Part shown: piece by piece, positions 18,531 to 29,169 of the stretch
Layout of the letters: each line of letters begins with the position of its first letter
Position numbering within the stretch: position 1 is the stretch's first letter
Assembly (NCBI RefSeq): GCF_902764455.1
Contig: NZ_CACWVY010000019.1
Coordinates: forward strand, 1-58,012
Direction of reading: 5' to 3'
From: an uncultured Methanobrevibacter sp.
Lineage (GTDB): Archaea > Methanobacteriota > Methanobacteria > Methanobacteriales > Methanobacteriaceae
Length of the DNA: 58,012 bases
Made by a program: the position numbers and the translations under genes
Notes under the pieces: generated by a model
Databases searched by the model: none
What the model was told of the DNA's origin: nothing
Seen by the model: the letters and a program-made list of their open reading frames with translations, nothing else

Positions 18531-20234
18531 TTATTTTCCTAAATGATATAACGATACTTCACCATTTTGATACAGCTTAGTATAAGGCTGTCCAACAGTA
18601 TTATTATAATTTGCAATATAATAAGTAATATTATTATCCTTTAATTTATCTGTAAAATTACTTTGTTTTGAAATATCTTCAACCGAAGTAACATCTTTTT
18701 TTAATAAAAAGGACATGTCTCCACCACGGTCGGCCCAAATTGTTTTATTCATATACTGAGAGTCGTATTTCATAAGCCAATTGCACACATCTTTTTCTTC
18801 AAAAGATGCTGTCATGAAATTGTCATGCATTTGATTATCATAGGTATGTGGAGAATTTGAAAGTGCATAAACACATGAACACAATAAAATTAAGCATATC
18901 AATCCTATAGGTACAATTACCTTAATTTTATCCATGTATTTTATATTTTTGAACTTTTCAAATATTAAATCAAGAGACAGGATTATTGAATATGCAAAGA
19001 ACGGCAGCATTTGAATAAAGTACCTGTCCACTTTGATACTGTAATAGGTAAAAAAGAGGAAATTAACCATGAACCAGTAAAACATTACAAAATCCAAAGT
19101 AAAATACTCCATTTTTGTCTTGTTTAATATATAATATAAAGCCAGCAAAGCGATTGAAGCAATAATTTCAGAGTAAATAATTGATATCTTTGTATATGTT
19201 GCTAAAAATACTATTAAACATATTAAAATCACCAAAAATTTTAATTTTTTATTTTCATGTTTTAAAATCCCTCTATTTTCCTTGCCGAACAGTTTTATCA
19301 TGTACAACACAAATCCAATAGCCATAATTACTAAAAATAGGTAAGATATTCTAGAAGGCTTACCCCCAATCCACTCCATTTCAGATATTAAGAATACACC
19401 TGGTTTCAATGAATAAGGAATGAATTTAGCACTGCCCAAATAAATCGGAATATTATTGACATAGTATGTGAAGTAATGTAGCATATTTGAGGTGTTTTGA
19501 GCTTGTGTAATCCCCTGTCCTTGAGATACGAAAAACAGACTGATATCAAGATAATAGTAAATCCCTATAAAAATTGCAAAAACAAGTGCTCCTGAACAAA
19601 GTGCTATGACAATATGCTTTAAATTTTCTTTAATGTATTCTATAGGATTATCAACGAGAAGATATTGAATCAACAAAACAGGAATCATTAAAACACCAGT
19701 ATATCTTGTAAAAAAGCCAAGAATAACCAATGCAAAGGCAAGGTATGAGAATTTTGGATCTTTTTTGAATGATAATCTCATGAAATAAACAGCCCAAATC
19801 GAGATACACATCCCAGGAATATCAATCATTCCTTTAGTAACCCAAACTAAAACCAATGGAAAAGTTGCCAGAATCATGGCTCCTGTGAAACTTAAAACTT
19901 CACTAAACCTTAATCTGAATAAAAAATATATTCCTATTCCAGATAATATGTAAAATACACTGCTTACAACAATTATTGTAAAATCATATATGAATCCCAT
20001 TCGGAAAAATAATGAGGTCAGCATTGGAATAAATGGAGACAAACCTTTAGTGGCATTAAATCCAGTATCATAGCCTGCATAAAATAGAGCATTATTTAAA
20101 TAGAAAAAAACATCCCTTACATAATAAACTCCTGCTTTTCCATCGATATTGAGCAATAATAATGTGATAGTGACTAAAATTACTGTTAAAGCTGAAATCG
20201 TAATTATGTCATTTTTATGCTGTTTAAAATCCAT
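18531..20234 (-). CDS. Membrane glycosyltransferase, GT39/ArnT-like (GT-C fold)
   Basis: The 567-residue protein has about 11-13 TM segments and a soluble C-terminal region, as in dolichol-phosphate-dependent GT-C enzymes. An acidic pair occurs in the first extracytoplasmic loop (YYVRDVFFYLNNA, about 37-49), where PMT/ArnT-type enzymes place a catalytic Asp. RVDRYFIQMLPFFAYS near 410 resembles the family segment. It would transfer a lipid-phosphate-linked sugar outside the membrane. GGAGATATT precedes the start. It stands at the right-hand end of the minus-strand sugar genes. Confidence 0.75.
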   Translation of the reverse strand: MDFKQHKNDIITISALTVILVTITLLLLNIDGKAGVYYVRDVFFYLNNALFYAGYDTGFNATKGLSPFIPMLTSLFFRMGFIYDFTIIVVSSVFYILSGIGIYFLFRLRFSEVLSFTGAMILATFPLVLVWVTKGMIDIPGMCISIWAVYFMRLSFKKDPKFSYLAFALVILGFFTRYTGVLMIPVLLIQYLLVDNPIEYIKENLKHIVIALCSGALVFAIFIGIYYYLDISLFFVSQGQGITQAQNTSNMLHYFTYYVNNIPIYLGSAKFIPYSLKPGVFLISEMEWIGGKPSRISYLFLVIMAIGFVLYMIKLFGKENRGILKHENKKLKFLVILICLIVFLATYTKISIIYSEIIASIALLALYYILNKTKMEYFTLDFVMFYWFMVNFLFFTYYSIKVDRYFIQMLPFFAYSIILSLDLIFEKFKNIKYMDKIKVIVPIGLICLILLCSCVYALSNSPHTYDNQMHDNFMTASFEEKDVCNWLMKYDSQYMNKTIWADRGGDMSFLLKKDVTSVEDISKQSNFTDKLKDNNITYYIANYNNTVGQPYTKLYQNGEVSLYHLGK

Positions 20235-20542
20235 AATATCTCCATAAAAATCTTAAACTGGATGAACTCCCATAATATGAAACTTAATTTTGAATTTTTT
20301 AAAGTAAAAATTGAAAAAAAACTTAAATATTCCATATCCAACAATTTTTATCAGAAGAGTTAAAGATAATTTTAAAATATCTACTTTAAAAGTTCCATAA
20401 AAATATTTTGAAGTCAAAACAATTTAAAGTTATCTATAAAAACAATTATAAAACTATCTTTAACCTCTCAAGATAATTTTTTTAATATAATTGAGCTATA
20501 AAAAGAAATAAATTATCCTAATAACTAGATTTAATTAGTTTT
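20235..20542. other. AT-rich spacer without recognisable content
   Basis: About 300 bp with no credible ORF. It holds the ribosome site and presumably the promoter of the GT39-like gene at its left end and T-rich sequence after the DUF4422 gene at its right end. I see no repeat or RNA gene. Confidence 0.6.
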
Positions 20543-21397
20543 CTATTTTTTATTCTTTTTCAAAAATTCATATTTGACTTGAGTAAAAAACTTAAATAAT
20601 GGAATAACAATTGAAAATCTAAAACCAATTACATAAATCAATGGAATTTTACGGTCACTAATTAAAATAGGTTTTTCTTTAACTTTTAACTGATTTTTTT
20701 TAATGTAAACATTAATTAATCTTTCAGACAAAAATCCTAAAATCCTTCTTTGATTTTCAGGATATTTTTCAAAATCAATTTCAGACTCCATCTTTTTTAA
20801 AATATCAAAAACCCATTCGAAATAATCATCTGCCAATTCTTTTTTACAAATAAACATGTTAAACCAGTAACATTCCTTTTCATTTAGCATTTCATCATAA
20901 AATGGAAGATATTCCGGATAATCCTTTTCTAAAACATTTCTTAATTTGCAATAATCTTCAATATAAGGACCATAATCAAGATATTTTCTTGTCTTTTTAA
21001 TGTCATCAACATTTGTCATACCCATACGAACTTTATTTGGCATGATAATATCATAATCAGTTAATATTTCTTCAATATCTTCCTTTTTAAGTATATTTAA
21101 TGTAATATTTTTGGCAAAATATCTTCTATAATGGCAAAATCCAATTATATCTGCATCTGAATTTTTCCAAGCCCAATATTCACCAGTCATTTCAGCATAG
21201 TAATTGTTTAAATCTGAAATGTTATCACCGGAATCATCTCTCAAATAGCCAAAATCATCATTGTAATTTACACTACCATTTAATAAAGGAATATAAATTT
21301 CCTCATTAGGACAATCAAATTTTTTATGTGTTAAAACAAAAACAGACATTGAATTTTTAAATCCTTTTGAATTAATTGAGCTACTCTCTTTTATCAT
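20543..21397 (-). CDS. DUF4422 capsular polysaccharide glycosyltransferase-like protein
   Basis: The 284-residue protein has the DUF4422 pattern: [64 protein letters not shown] and [10 protein letters not shown]. Family members lie in capsule and O-antigen loci and are believed to be retaining GT-A type transferases. The start at 21397 overlaps wecB by 17 bp and has GATGG 6 nt upstream. A second Met at 21349 lacks a well-spaced ribosome site. It is probably translationally coupled to wecB. Confidence 0.8.
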   Translation of the reverse strand: MIKESSSINSKGFKNSMSVFVLTHKKFDCPNEEIYIPLLNGSVNYNDDFGYLRDDSGDNISDLNNYYAEMTGEYWAWKNSDADIIGFCHYRRYFAKNITLNILKKEDIEEILTDYDIIMPNKVRMGMTNVDDIKKTRKYLDYGPYIEDYCKLRNVLEKDYPEYLPFYDEMLNEKECYWFNMFICKKELADDYFEWVFDILKKMESEIDFEKYPENQRRILGFLSERLINVYIKKNQLKVKEKPILISDRKIPLIYVIGFRFSIVIPLFKFFTQVKYEFLKKNKK

Positions 21398-22703
21398 AAA
21401 TAACCATCATTCCATTTAAATTTAGTTCATCACTAGGAAATACCATTTTTTCACCATCAAATACCATATAAACTAATGCATTTTCACCATCTTCAAAATC
21501 ATTGACAGAAATATCCTCAGAAATATTTTCTATTTTTCTAGTAAATGAACTCATAATATCTTCAGGAGCAGTGATTTTTAATAATCCTTCATCATAATAT
21601 TTTTCAATAGCATCAACAGTATTTTTTGCGGCATCTCCTTGACCATACGGATTTGGTGCATTTCGCATTTTTTCTGCAAATTCAGAATCATTTAAAATTT
21701 TACGAGAATTATCCAAAATAGCTTTTTTATCTGAGCCAACTAAAATATTTCCACCCGCAGTTACTGTTTCTGGTCTTTCAGTATTATATCTCAATGTCAA
21801 TGCAGGTACATCAAGAGTTATTGCTTCTTCTTGAAGACCTCCAGAATCTGTTAAAATTAATGTAGATTTTGAAGTTAAAAGTAAGAAATCCAAATATCCA
21901 ATTGGTTTAATAATATGAACATGTTCCAAATTATTTAATTCATCAAATAATCCGAAATTTTCAAGAGTATTTTTAGTACGAGGATGTATTGGGAAAATAA
22001 TATTCATTTCATCCAATTCTTTTAAAGCACCGATAATATTTTCCACCCTGTTTTTTACATCAACATTTTCTGCTCTATGCATTGTTAATGTTAAAATATT
22101 TTCCATATTATCAATATTTAAATCTTTTAAAGAATTTTCCCCGAATCCCCTTTTTTCAGCTATTTTTAAATGCCTAAAACATGCATCAACAACAGTATTT
22201 CCAGTTATGATTAAATTTTTTCTAGAAAACCCTTCGGCTAAAAGATTAATTGCAGATTCTTCAGTTGGGATAAAATACATAACAGAGCAGATATCTGCAA
22301 CCTTCCTATTAATCTCCTCAGGCATTGTTAAATCAAATGATCTAAGACCCGCTTCAACATGACCTACAGCAATATGTAATTTTGCCGCAACAAGAGCACC
22401 TGCAAGTACTGCATTAGTATCTCCTTGAACAAGCACAATATCCGGCTTTTCTTCAACCATGATTTCTTCAATACCTGCCATCATATTTCCAGTTTGTTTT
22501 CCATGACTATCAGAACCAACATGAATATTATAATCAGGGGTGGGAATTTCTAAATCTCTAAAAAAGTTATCAGACATCTCTTTATCATAATGTTGTCCAG
22601 TATGTAAAACAACTTGATTGATTCCTCTTTGATTGATTTCAGCAATGATGGGCGCCATCTTAATAATTTCTGGTCTTGTACCTATAATACTCATTATTTT
22701 CAT
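21381..22703 (-). CDS. wecB: UDP-N-acetylglucosamine 2-epimerase (non-hydrolysing)
   Basis: The 440-residue protein starts [18 protein letters not shown] and contains [40 protein letters not shown] and DSGGLQEEA, all hallmarks of WecB. It interconverts UDP-GlcNAc and UDP-ManNAc. The open frame runs to 22733, but the family N-terminus favours ATG 22703 (or 22694, better spaced from AGG). After the normal end at about residue 365 there is an extra about 70-residue tail ([21 protein letters not shown]-like) that the family usually lacks. Confidence 0.92.
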   Translation of the reverse strand: MKIMSIIGTRPEIIKMAPIIAEINQRGINQVVLHTGQHYDKEMSDNFFRDLEIPTPDYNIHVGSDSHGKQTGNMMAGIEEIMVEEKPDIVLVQGDTNAVLAGALVAAKLHIAVGHVEAGLRSFDLTMPEEINRKVADICSVMYFIPTEESAINLLAEGFSRKNLIITGNTVVDACFRHLKIAEKRGFGENSLKDLNIDNMENILTLTMHRAENVDVKNRVENIIGALKELDEMNIIFPIHPRTKNTLENFGLFDELNNLEHVHIIKPIGYLDFLLLTSKSTLILTDSGGLQEEAITLDVPALTLRYNTERPETVTAGGNILVGSDKKAILDNSRKILNDSEFAEKMRNAPNPYGQGDAAKNTVDAIEKYYDEGLLKITAPEDIMSSFTRKIENISEDISVNDFEDGENALVYMVFDGEKMVFPSDELNLNGMMVIYDKRE

Positions 22704-22827
22704 CCTATCCACAACCATTATTTTAATAAACAATTATTCATAAACAATACACTTATTAAAAATTTCAATGAATTCTAGTGTTTTAAATTGTTAATTTGAA
22801 ACTTATACTCTAACAAAGTTAATCATT

Positions 22828-23883
22828 TTAATATTGAGTTGAAATTAAAAATGAAACTTTACGCATCATTTTACGTAAAACAGGACTATCATAAACACGA
22901 CCTAATATTTCAGAAATAAAAGCTGCAATAGAATAGTGTTCATGTGCAATAAAATAATTTAAAATTTTAAAATGAATTACATCAAAATCTTTAATATTTA
23001 ACTCCTTTTCCAGTTCATAGATTTCTTTAAAGAAAATCTTTCTCTTTTTCCATGAAATTCCCGGCATTAAAGTATAAGCTTGATAAATTAAAACTCTCAT
23101 TTCATCATAAACAACAAATAAATTATTTTCAGCATGGTATTTTTTTAATAAATTATACATTAAATAAACCGCATTTATTCTGGATTTAAATTTTTCTTCA
23201 TCACGAATATTTGTAATTGAAGTTTTTTCATCAGTATCCCTTAATTTATTATAATACCCATAATATTCAATGAATACAATTTTTTTAGCATTAAATATTG
23301 TTTCTAAAGTAAAATATCCATCTTCCCCTAATTCATTAGGACATTCAAGATGATGGTCCAATACAAATTGTTTATCATATATTCCAGCACACATTCCTGG
23401 ACGGTAATATTTATGATAATTAATTATATTATCTTTATTATCATCAAAAACATATTCTTTTTCTTCTTTTAAAAAATTATGAGATGTTTTAGATAATTTA
23501 TCTCCAGCAACAAATGTCCAATGTGAATAAACTAAATCAGCACCTGTTTCGACAATTTTATTATAATATACTTCACAAGCATCTTTTTCCCATTCATCAT
23601 CTGGATCAATGAACATTAAATATTTAGATGAAGCTTGTTTGATTCCTACATTTCTAGGAATTCCCGCACCACCATTATTTTTCTCTAAAAAGATTCCTTT
23701 ACAATTATCATATTTATTAACATATTCATTAATTATTTGCCTAGTATTATCTGTAGAACAATCATCAACTATGATTACTTCAATGTTTTCAAAACCAATT
23801 GTTTGATTAATTATGGAATCCATTGCAGTATCCAAGCAGTCATCAACATTAAAAGCAGGTATTATCATTGTTAAATAATACAT
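22828..23883 (-). CDS. Glycosyltransferase family 2
   Basis: The 351-residue protein has the GT-A opening TMIIPAFNVDDCLDTAMDSI, IVDDCSTDNT (about 38-47), NNGGAGIPRNVGI and the metal site MFIDPDDEWE (about 91-100). GEDGYFTLE is a typical acceptor-side acidic motif. It transfers a sugar from a nucleotide-sugar donor in the cytoplasm. GGAGATAATAT precedes the ATG. It is related in layout to the GT2 gene at 47602-48705. Donor and acceptor are unknown. Confidence 0.88.
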   Translation of the reverse strand: MYYLTMIIPAFNVDDCLDTAMDSIINQTIGFENIEVIIVDDCSTDNTRQIINEYVNKYDNCKGIFLEKNNGGAGIPRNVGIKQASSKYLMFIDPDDEWEKDACEVYYNKIVETGADLVYSHWTFVAGDKLSKTSHNFLKEEKEYVFDDNKDNIINYHKYYRPGMCAGIYDKQFVLDHHLECPNELGEDGYFTLETIFNAKKIVFIEYYGYYNKLRDTDEKTSITNIRDEEKFKSRINAVYLMYNLLKKYHAENNLFVVYDEMRVLIYQAYTLMPGISWKKRKIFFKEIYELEKELNIKDFDVIHFKILNYFIAHEHYSIAAFISEILGRVYDSPVLRKMMRKVSFLISTQY

Positions 23884-24011
23884 ATATTATCTCCAATACG
23901 ATATCTAATAATAATTTGATATATACTCATATAAATATTTATATTTTTATAAAAAGATAATTTGAACTGTTTATGCCTACAAAATTAATTAAAATATTCC
24001 TAAAATTTTAA

Positions 24012-25040
24012 TCAATTTTGTTTAGCTTTTTCAAATTCCATCTCCATTTCTTTAACCGCATTTTTATTAATCACATTTTTAACTAAAAAATATGGTGTCA
24101 AACCTAAAATAAAATCACCAATTTTATTTTCAGATAATTTTTGGAATAATCTTTGTTTACCATTAAAATTTGCAGTATAATCAATAACAGATTCAAAATT
24201 TGCTAATTTGGCATAATGTTTGTATACTTCTGCATAAGGATGTTTTTCATTTTGCCATGGCCTAAAGAAGTCCGCTGCACAAAAATGTAAAAATATCGGA
24301 TTTTTCCTAGCATCATCCATGATTTCTTTAGAGTAATATTCCTTATCAATACAAGAAAACTTTTTAGACACCTTATAAGACATGTACTGGAAATATCCTT
24401 GAAGATTATATCTAGGTGAAATAATTTTAATTTTATTTTTAAAAGTATTATTGATTATTCCTTGATCGTGTTGATAAAATCTATTCTGATTATTCATAAT
24501 AAATTCTATGAATTTATCTTCAACATTATCTTCACGCCATTTTTTTAAATTAATACATAGCATGCCTGCATTGATATAGTTATCCTCTTCAGAAATGCCC
24601 AACATTTCTTGAATTGTAGTATTGCAACAGTCTAGTACCGCAGCACAATAATAATCTGAAATATCTTCTTCCCATAACTGTTTTAATGAATCCACATTAA
24701 GAATATCACAATCAATATATATTATTTTATCAATATTATCTGGAATTAAACTTGAAATAAACAATCTTGAATAAGTAGTAAAAGAAGCTATATTATCCCT
24801 TTCAAGAGACACTATCTTAGAATTTAAATTTTCAATATTCTTTGTTTTTATAAAATATAGGTTACAATTATATTTGTTTAAATTATTCTTTATTTTTTCA
24901 ATATTTTGATTTGTAATGCCATCATTTAAAATAAATACATTTATTTCGTCAAAATCATTGATATTATTTTCTAAAATAGACACTATTGATATGGTTAATA
25001 AAGGGACATAATTGTCATCAGAAGCTAATACTATATTCAT
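24012..25040 (-). CDS. Glycosyltransferase family 8
   Basis: The 342-residue protein begins MNIVLASDDNYVPLLTISI, has the DxD motif in IIYIDCDILNVDSL (about 101-114), and FINAGMLCINLKKW-like and HDQGIINNTF motifs. The GT8 type includes LPS galactosyl and glucosyl transferases and glycogenins; it is retaining and uses UDP-sugars. The C-terminal HFCAADFFRPW segment is typical. AGGTGATATCAA precedes the start. It is divergent from the flippase gene, with about 220 bp between. Confidence 0.9.
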   Translation of the reverse strand: MNIVLASDDNYVPLLTISIVSILENNINDFDEINVFILNDGITNQNIEKIKNNLNKYNCNLYFIKTKNIENLNSKIVSLERDNIASFTTYSRLFISSLIPDNIDKIIYIDCDILNVDSLKQLWEEDISDYYCAAVLDCCNTTIQEMLGISEEDNYINAGMLCINLKKWREDNVEDKFIEFIMNNQNRFYQHDQGIINNTFKNKIKIISPRYNLQGYFQYMSYKVSKKFSCIDKEYYSKEIMDDARKNPIFLHFCAADFFRPWQNEKHPYAEVYKHYAKLANFESVIDYTANFNGKQRLFQKLSENKIGDFILGLTPYFLVKNVINKNAVKEMEMEFEKAKQN

Positions 25041-25263
25041 TTGATATCACCTAACACAGATAATATTTATTAATCATAATTTTTAAAAGTTTTTAATCAA
25101 AAAACTCAATATCTTAAGAATTAATTTTTTCATAGGGTTAAACAATTCTAATTTCAGAGACATATTGAATTGTTATTTTTGAGATTGTAGAAAATCATGA
25201 TAAAAATTATATATTGGTTAATTTATAATTAATTAATAAATTATATTGATTAAAGAAGATACC

Positions 25264-26694
25264 ATGAGTCAAATTCGTACAATATTCAACAATATGGGTT
25301 GGTTAATGATTTCACAGATTGTCGCTTCTGTTTGTGGATTTATTTGGACCATCTTAATGGCTAGGTATCTTGGAGTTGAAAAATACGGCCTTTTTGGTTT
25401 TGCAACATCTTTAACCGGTATTTTAGCAATTACTGTGGATTTAGGCATTAGTACTCATATTGTAAGGCATATTGCAACAGATTATGATTCTGCGCCCACT
25501 TATTTGGGTAATGCCATACCCTTGAAAAGTATTTTTGCAATTGGAACCATTATTTTAACATTAATTGTATTAATACTTATGAAATCAGATGAACTTACTA
25601 TAATTATCACCTTACTTTTTACAATTGAGATGATTATTAGATCATTTATTGGATTATTTAATGGTACTTTCCAAGCATTTGAAGAAGGAAAATATCAGGG
25701 AATTGCAAACACCGCATTACATCTAATTTTATTAATATTTATTTTAATTTCAATATTTGCAAATTTTGGAATTATTGGAATTGCTATTTCTTATATTTTA
25801 GCTAATGCCCTTGTATTAGGTTATATGTATTATTCTCTTAAGAAAAATGTCACTAAACCAAAATTTGATTTGGATATAGAGTTTTGTAAAAAAATTACAA
25901 GATATTCATTACCTTTTGCAGTAACTAGTTTGTTATATATTATTTATTATTCAATTGATGTGGTTATGCTTCAAAATATGGTTGGAAGTTATGCTACTGG
26001 AATTTATAATGCAACATATAAATTAATTTCAGTTTTAACATTATTTTATTCCGTTTATACCGCAGTCATATTTCCGGTTATGAGCAGATTTTTCAAAGAT
26101 GATGAATCAATGCTTTTAATAAGTTTTGAAAAATCAATCAAATATTTAATGATGATAATAATTCCTATAGCTATTGCAACAATGTTTTACTCATTAGATA
26201 TAATACAACTAATTTATGGAAATAAATATGATCCCGCATCATCAGTTTTATCCATTTTAATTTGGACCGTCTGTTTATTATTTGTTAGTGGGGCATGCAA
26301 TACCTTGTTAAATGCATCACACAAAGAGGTTGCCGTAACCAAAATCTATACAATAGCTGCAATATTCAATGTCATTTTAAATATATTTATGATACCATAT
26401 TTATCATATGATGGTGCAGCAATAACAACTGTTTTAAGTGATATTTTAATTGTAATAATACAGATTTATATAATATACAGATTAGGGCATAGACCAAATA
26501 AAAAATTATATTTGGATTTGGGAAAAATAATTATGGGGTCTACAGTTTTAGGAATTGCACTATACTACTTAAACTTAAACATGTGGGTTGCAATACCTGT
26601 TGGAATAATAATTTATTTCATGACTCTTGTTCTTATAAAATTATTTGATGATGATGATAAATATATTATTAAAGAAATTTTAGGTAAAAACTAA
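25264..26694 (+). CDS. Wzx-type polysaccharide flippase (MOP superfamily)
   Basis: The 476-residue protein starts MSQIRTIFNNMGWLMISQIV and has about 12-14 TM segments. GVEKYGLFGFATSL near the second helix and KYDPASSVLSIL are typical of Wzx/RfbX transporters, which flip undecaprenol- or dolichol-linked oligosaccharides. The open frame reaches a TTG at 25246, but ATG at 25264 fits the family. It heads the plus-strand group with LicD, methyltransferase and nucleotidyltransferase, so its cargo may carry a phospho-substituent. Confidence 0.9.
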   Translation: MSQIRTIFNNMGWLMISQIVASVCGFIWTILMARYLGVEKYGLFGFATSLTGILAITVDLGISTHIVRHIATDYDSAPTYLGNAIPLKSIFAIGTIILTLIVLILMKSDELTIIITLLFTIEMIIRSFIGLFNGTFQAFEEGKYQGIANTALHLILLIFILISIFANFGIIGIAISYILANALVLGYMYYSLKKNVTKPKFDLDIEFCKKITRYSLPFAVTSLLYIIYYSIDVVMLQNMVGSYATGIYNATYKLISVLTLFYSVYTAVIFPVMSRFFKDDESMLLISFEKSIKYLMMIIIPIAIATMFYSLDIIQLIYGNKYDPASSVLSILIWTVCLLFVSGACNTLLNASHKEVAVTKIYTIAAIFNVILNIFMIPYLSYDGAAITTVLSDILIVIIQIYIIYRLGHRPNKKLYLDLGKIIMGSTVLGIALYYLNLNMWVAIPVGIIIYFMTLVLIKLFDDDDKYIIKEILGKN

Positions 26695-26754
26695 TTAACT
26701 AATAAACTTGAAACATTATTTTTTCTTAATTATTTATTAAAAAATGGTGTAAAC

Positions 26755-27594
26755 ATGGCAGAATATGATAAAAATACTTTAAAACATGTGCAAGATGTCC
26801 AATTAATGATTTTAAAAGACTTTATAAAAATTTGTGAAAAAAATAATTTAGAATATTATGCTTATGGAGGAACTGTAATCGGCACTATACGCCATGGGGG
26901 GTTCATTCCATGGGACGATGATATTGATGTATTGATGTTAAGAGAAGATTACGAAAAATTTTTAAAAATTATGGATGAAATGCAATCCGAAAAATATGAA
27001 TTATTGAGCATAGATAAATACGAAGATTACCATTATATGTTTTCCAAATTGTCTTTAAAAGGAACAAAGTTTAAAAATTATTGGTGTTTGAAAAAATCGT
27101 TTAATGTCGGAATTAACATTGACATATTCATATTTGATTATATTCCATCAGATAACTTCAAATTTAAGATTTTTAAAAAAAGAGTTAAAATATTAAAAAA
27201 AATAGCATATATACTAGAAATTATCCAAAATGAGTATTACAATTCAACATATAAAAAAATAATTATTTATTGCATAAAATTTATTTTCCGTTTATTAAAC
27301 ATCAATAATAAAACATATAAAAAATTATACAAAAAATTACTGAATAAATTACATGACAAATCTGACAAATCACATTCATTAGTTTACGACTTAGCTGCAA
27401 TATCATATGATGAACCTCTTAGAATAGATACAATAAAACCTCCAAGAAAAGTTAAATTTGAATCAATTGAAATCAATATTCCTAATAACTATGACAATTA
27501 TTTAAAAATTAATTTTGGCAATTATATGGAAATTCCACCAAAAGACAAACAAACAAATCATTGCCCACTCGAAATTGATTTTGGAAAATATTAA
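26755..27594 (+). CDS. LicD family phosphotransferase
   Basis: The 279-residue protein carries the LicD core YAYGGTVIGTIRHGGFIPWD followed by DDIDVLM (about 36-60) and a downstream INIDIFIFDYIP segment. LicD proteins transfer phosphocholine, or other phospho-alcohols, from a CDP-activated donor to glycans or teichoic acid. GGTG lies 7 nt before the ATG. A LicC-like nucleotidyltransferase is two genes downstream, which strengthens the assignment. The gene is very AT-rich and Lys/Ile-rich compared with housekeeping genes nearby. Confidence 0.88.
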   Translation: MAEYDKNTLKHVQDVQLMILKDFIKICEKNNLEYYAYGGTVIGTIRHGGFIPWDDDIDVLMLREDYEKFLKIMDEMQSEKYELLSIDKYEDYHYMFSKLSLKGTKFKNYWCLKKSFNVGINIDIFIFDYIPSDNFKFKIFKKRVKILKKIAYILEIIQNEYYNSTYKKIIIYCIKFIFRLLNINNKTYKKLYKKLLNKLHDKSDKSHSLVYDLAAISYDEPLRIDTIKPPRKVKFESIEINIPNNYDNYLKINFGNYMEIPPKDKQTNHCPLEIDFGKY

Positions 27595-27733
27595 TCATGA
27601 CATATCAAATTATATGATTAATAAGAAATTTTATTGAAAGTCTCATCTATATGTAAAAAAAATAAATACAAATAATACATAATATGATATTAATTTAACT
27701 ATAAATAATTTGTTAATTTGACATGATTATACA

Positions 27734-28427
27734 ATGAAAAAAAAGATATTGATAAAGATTATGTAAAATACTTTTATGATAAACATGCCAAAAAACGTGA
27801 TAAATTTAATGAAATCCCCTCTTTCCAAGATAAAGAAAACTTAGACAAAAGACAAGAAGAATCAAAGATTGTCTTTGAAAATATCAATCTAACTGGAAAA
27901 AATTTTAGAAATCATCTGTGGAATAGGAAGATTTGCAAAAATATTTCACGACAAATGTGATTGTTATCTAGAATCAGATTTTGCTAAAAATTTAATTGAC
28001 ATCACAAAGTAAATTACAAATATAAAAACTGTTTTTCCAAGTAATGTCGCAGTAGATATTAAAATAGATGAATTATTAGTAGAACCTCCTTGATGTTATT
28101 TTATTGCAGGAGTATTAGTATTTTTAAATAATTATGATATCCCTAAAATGATTAATGAACTCAATGAAATAATTTCTGATGAAAAAACAATTTATATCAG
28201 AGAAACGAATTCAGTAATGGACCCTCCTTTAACACTTAAAGATTTTTACTCTAAAAATCTAGAAACTAATTACAGTACAATTTATAGAACTAAAGACGAA
28301 TTAATGGACTTTTTCAGAGGATTTAAAAATAATCCCAAGTGATGTAATTTATAAAAATTTAAAGAAATATGATGAAACCTGTTATAGATACTTTATTATA
28401 GAGCAAAATATAAATATTAATATTTAA
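27734..28427 (+). pseudogene. Inactivated tandem copy of the downstream methyltransferase
   Basis: Conceptual translation across frames matches the protein at 28448-29158 nearly end to end: SFQDKENLDKRQ, ICGIGRFAKIFHDKC, FIAGVLVFLNN, TIYIRETNSVMD, IYRTKDELMDFFRGF and YDETCYRYFI. It is broken by two frameshifts (near 27900 and 28333) and at least two in-frame stops (after DITK and after VEPP). It is a tandem duplication in which the first copy decayed. Confidence 0.9.
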
Positions 28428-28447
28428 ATGTACCAAGTTGTGATAAA

Positions 28448-29158
28448 ATGGCAAGATTATATGGAAAAAACGAAGAGATAAACAAAGAAAATGTAAAAGA
28501 ATTCTTCGATAAACGGGCAAATAAGGAAGTAGATAGCCTTATGACAATTACATCATTTCAAGATAAAGAAAATTTAGATCAGAGACAAAATGAAGAATCA
28601 AAAATATTATTAGAAAATATTGACCTGACTGATAAAAAGATTATTGAAATTGGCTGTGGACTTGGAAGATGGGCAGAAGTATTTCATGACAAATGTGAAA
28701 GTTATCTTGGCTTAGATTATGCTGAAAATCTCATAAAACTAGCCAATGAATATTATAACTATGAAAACTGCGAATTCCAGGTAATGTCCGCATTAGAGAT
28801 CAATACCGACGAATTACTCATAAAACCACCATTCGACATTATTTTCATAGCTGGCGTTTTAATTTATCTTAATGACGAAGACATTTCACAGATGATTAAA
28901 GAAATCAATAAAATAGCTTCAAAAGATAAAATAATATACATTCGTGAAACAATTTCAGTAATGGACACCAGATTAACACTAAAAGACTTTTATTCAGAAG
29001 ATTTAGATGCCGATTATAATGCTATTTACAGAACCAAAGACGAATTATTAGAATTTTTTAAAGGATTTGAAAATATAACCGATATCAAAAGCGATAAAAT
29101 TCATGAAACCTTAAACAAACATGACGAAACAGGTTATAGATATTTTATTTTAAAATAG
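28448..29158 (+). CDS. Class I SAM methyltransferase of the Lic-like cluster
   Basis: The 236-residue protein has motif I IIEIGCGLGRWAEVF (about 62-76), GLDYAENLI and FDIIFIAGVLIYLND. This is a small-molecule methyltransferase fold. It lies between licD and the LicC-like gene, whose SD overlaps this gene's stop, so it is expected to act on the same pathway. It may methylate a phospho-amine head group or a sugar hydroxyl; this is inference. TGTGATAAA precedes the ATG. Confidence 0.85.
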   Translation: MARLYGKNEEINKENVKEFFDKRANKEVDSLMTITSFQDKENLDQRQNEESKILLENIDLTDKKIIEIGCGLGRWAEVFHDKCESYLGLDYAENLIKLANEYYNYENCEFQVMSALEINTDELLIKPPFDIIFIAGVLIYLNDEDISQMIKEINKIASKDKIIYIRETISVMDTRLTLKDFYSEDLDADYNAIYRTKDELLEFFKGFENITDIKSDKIHETLNKHDETGYRYFILK

Positions 29159-29169
29159 GAGGAATTATA

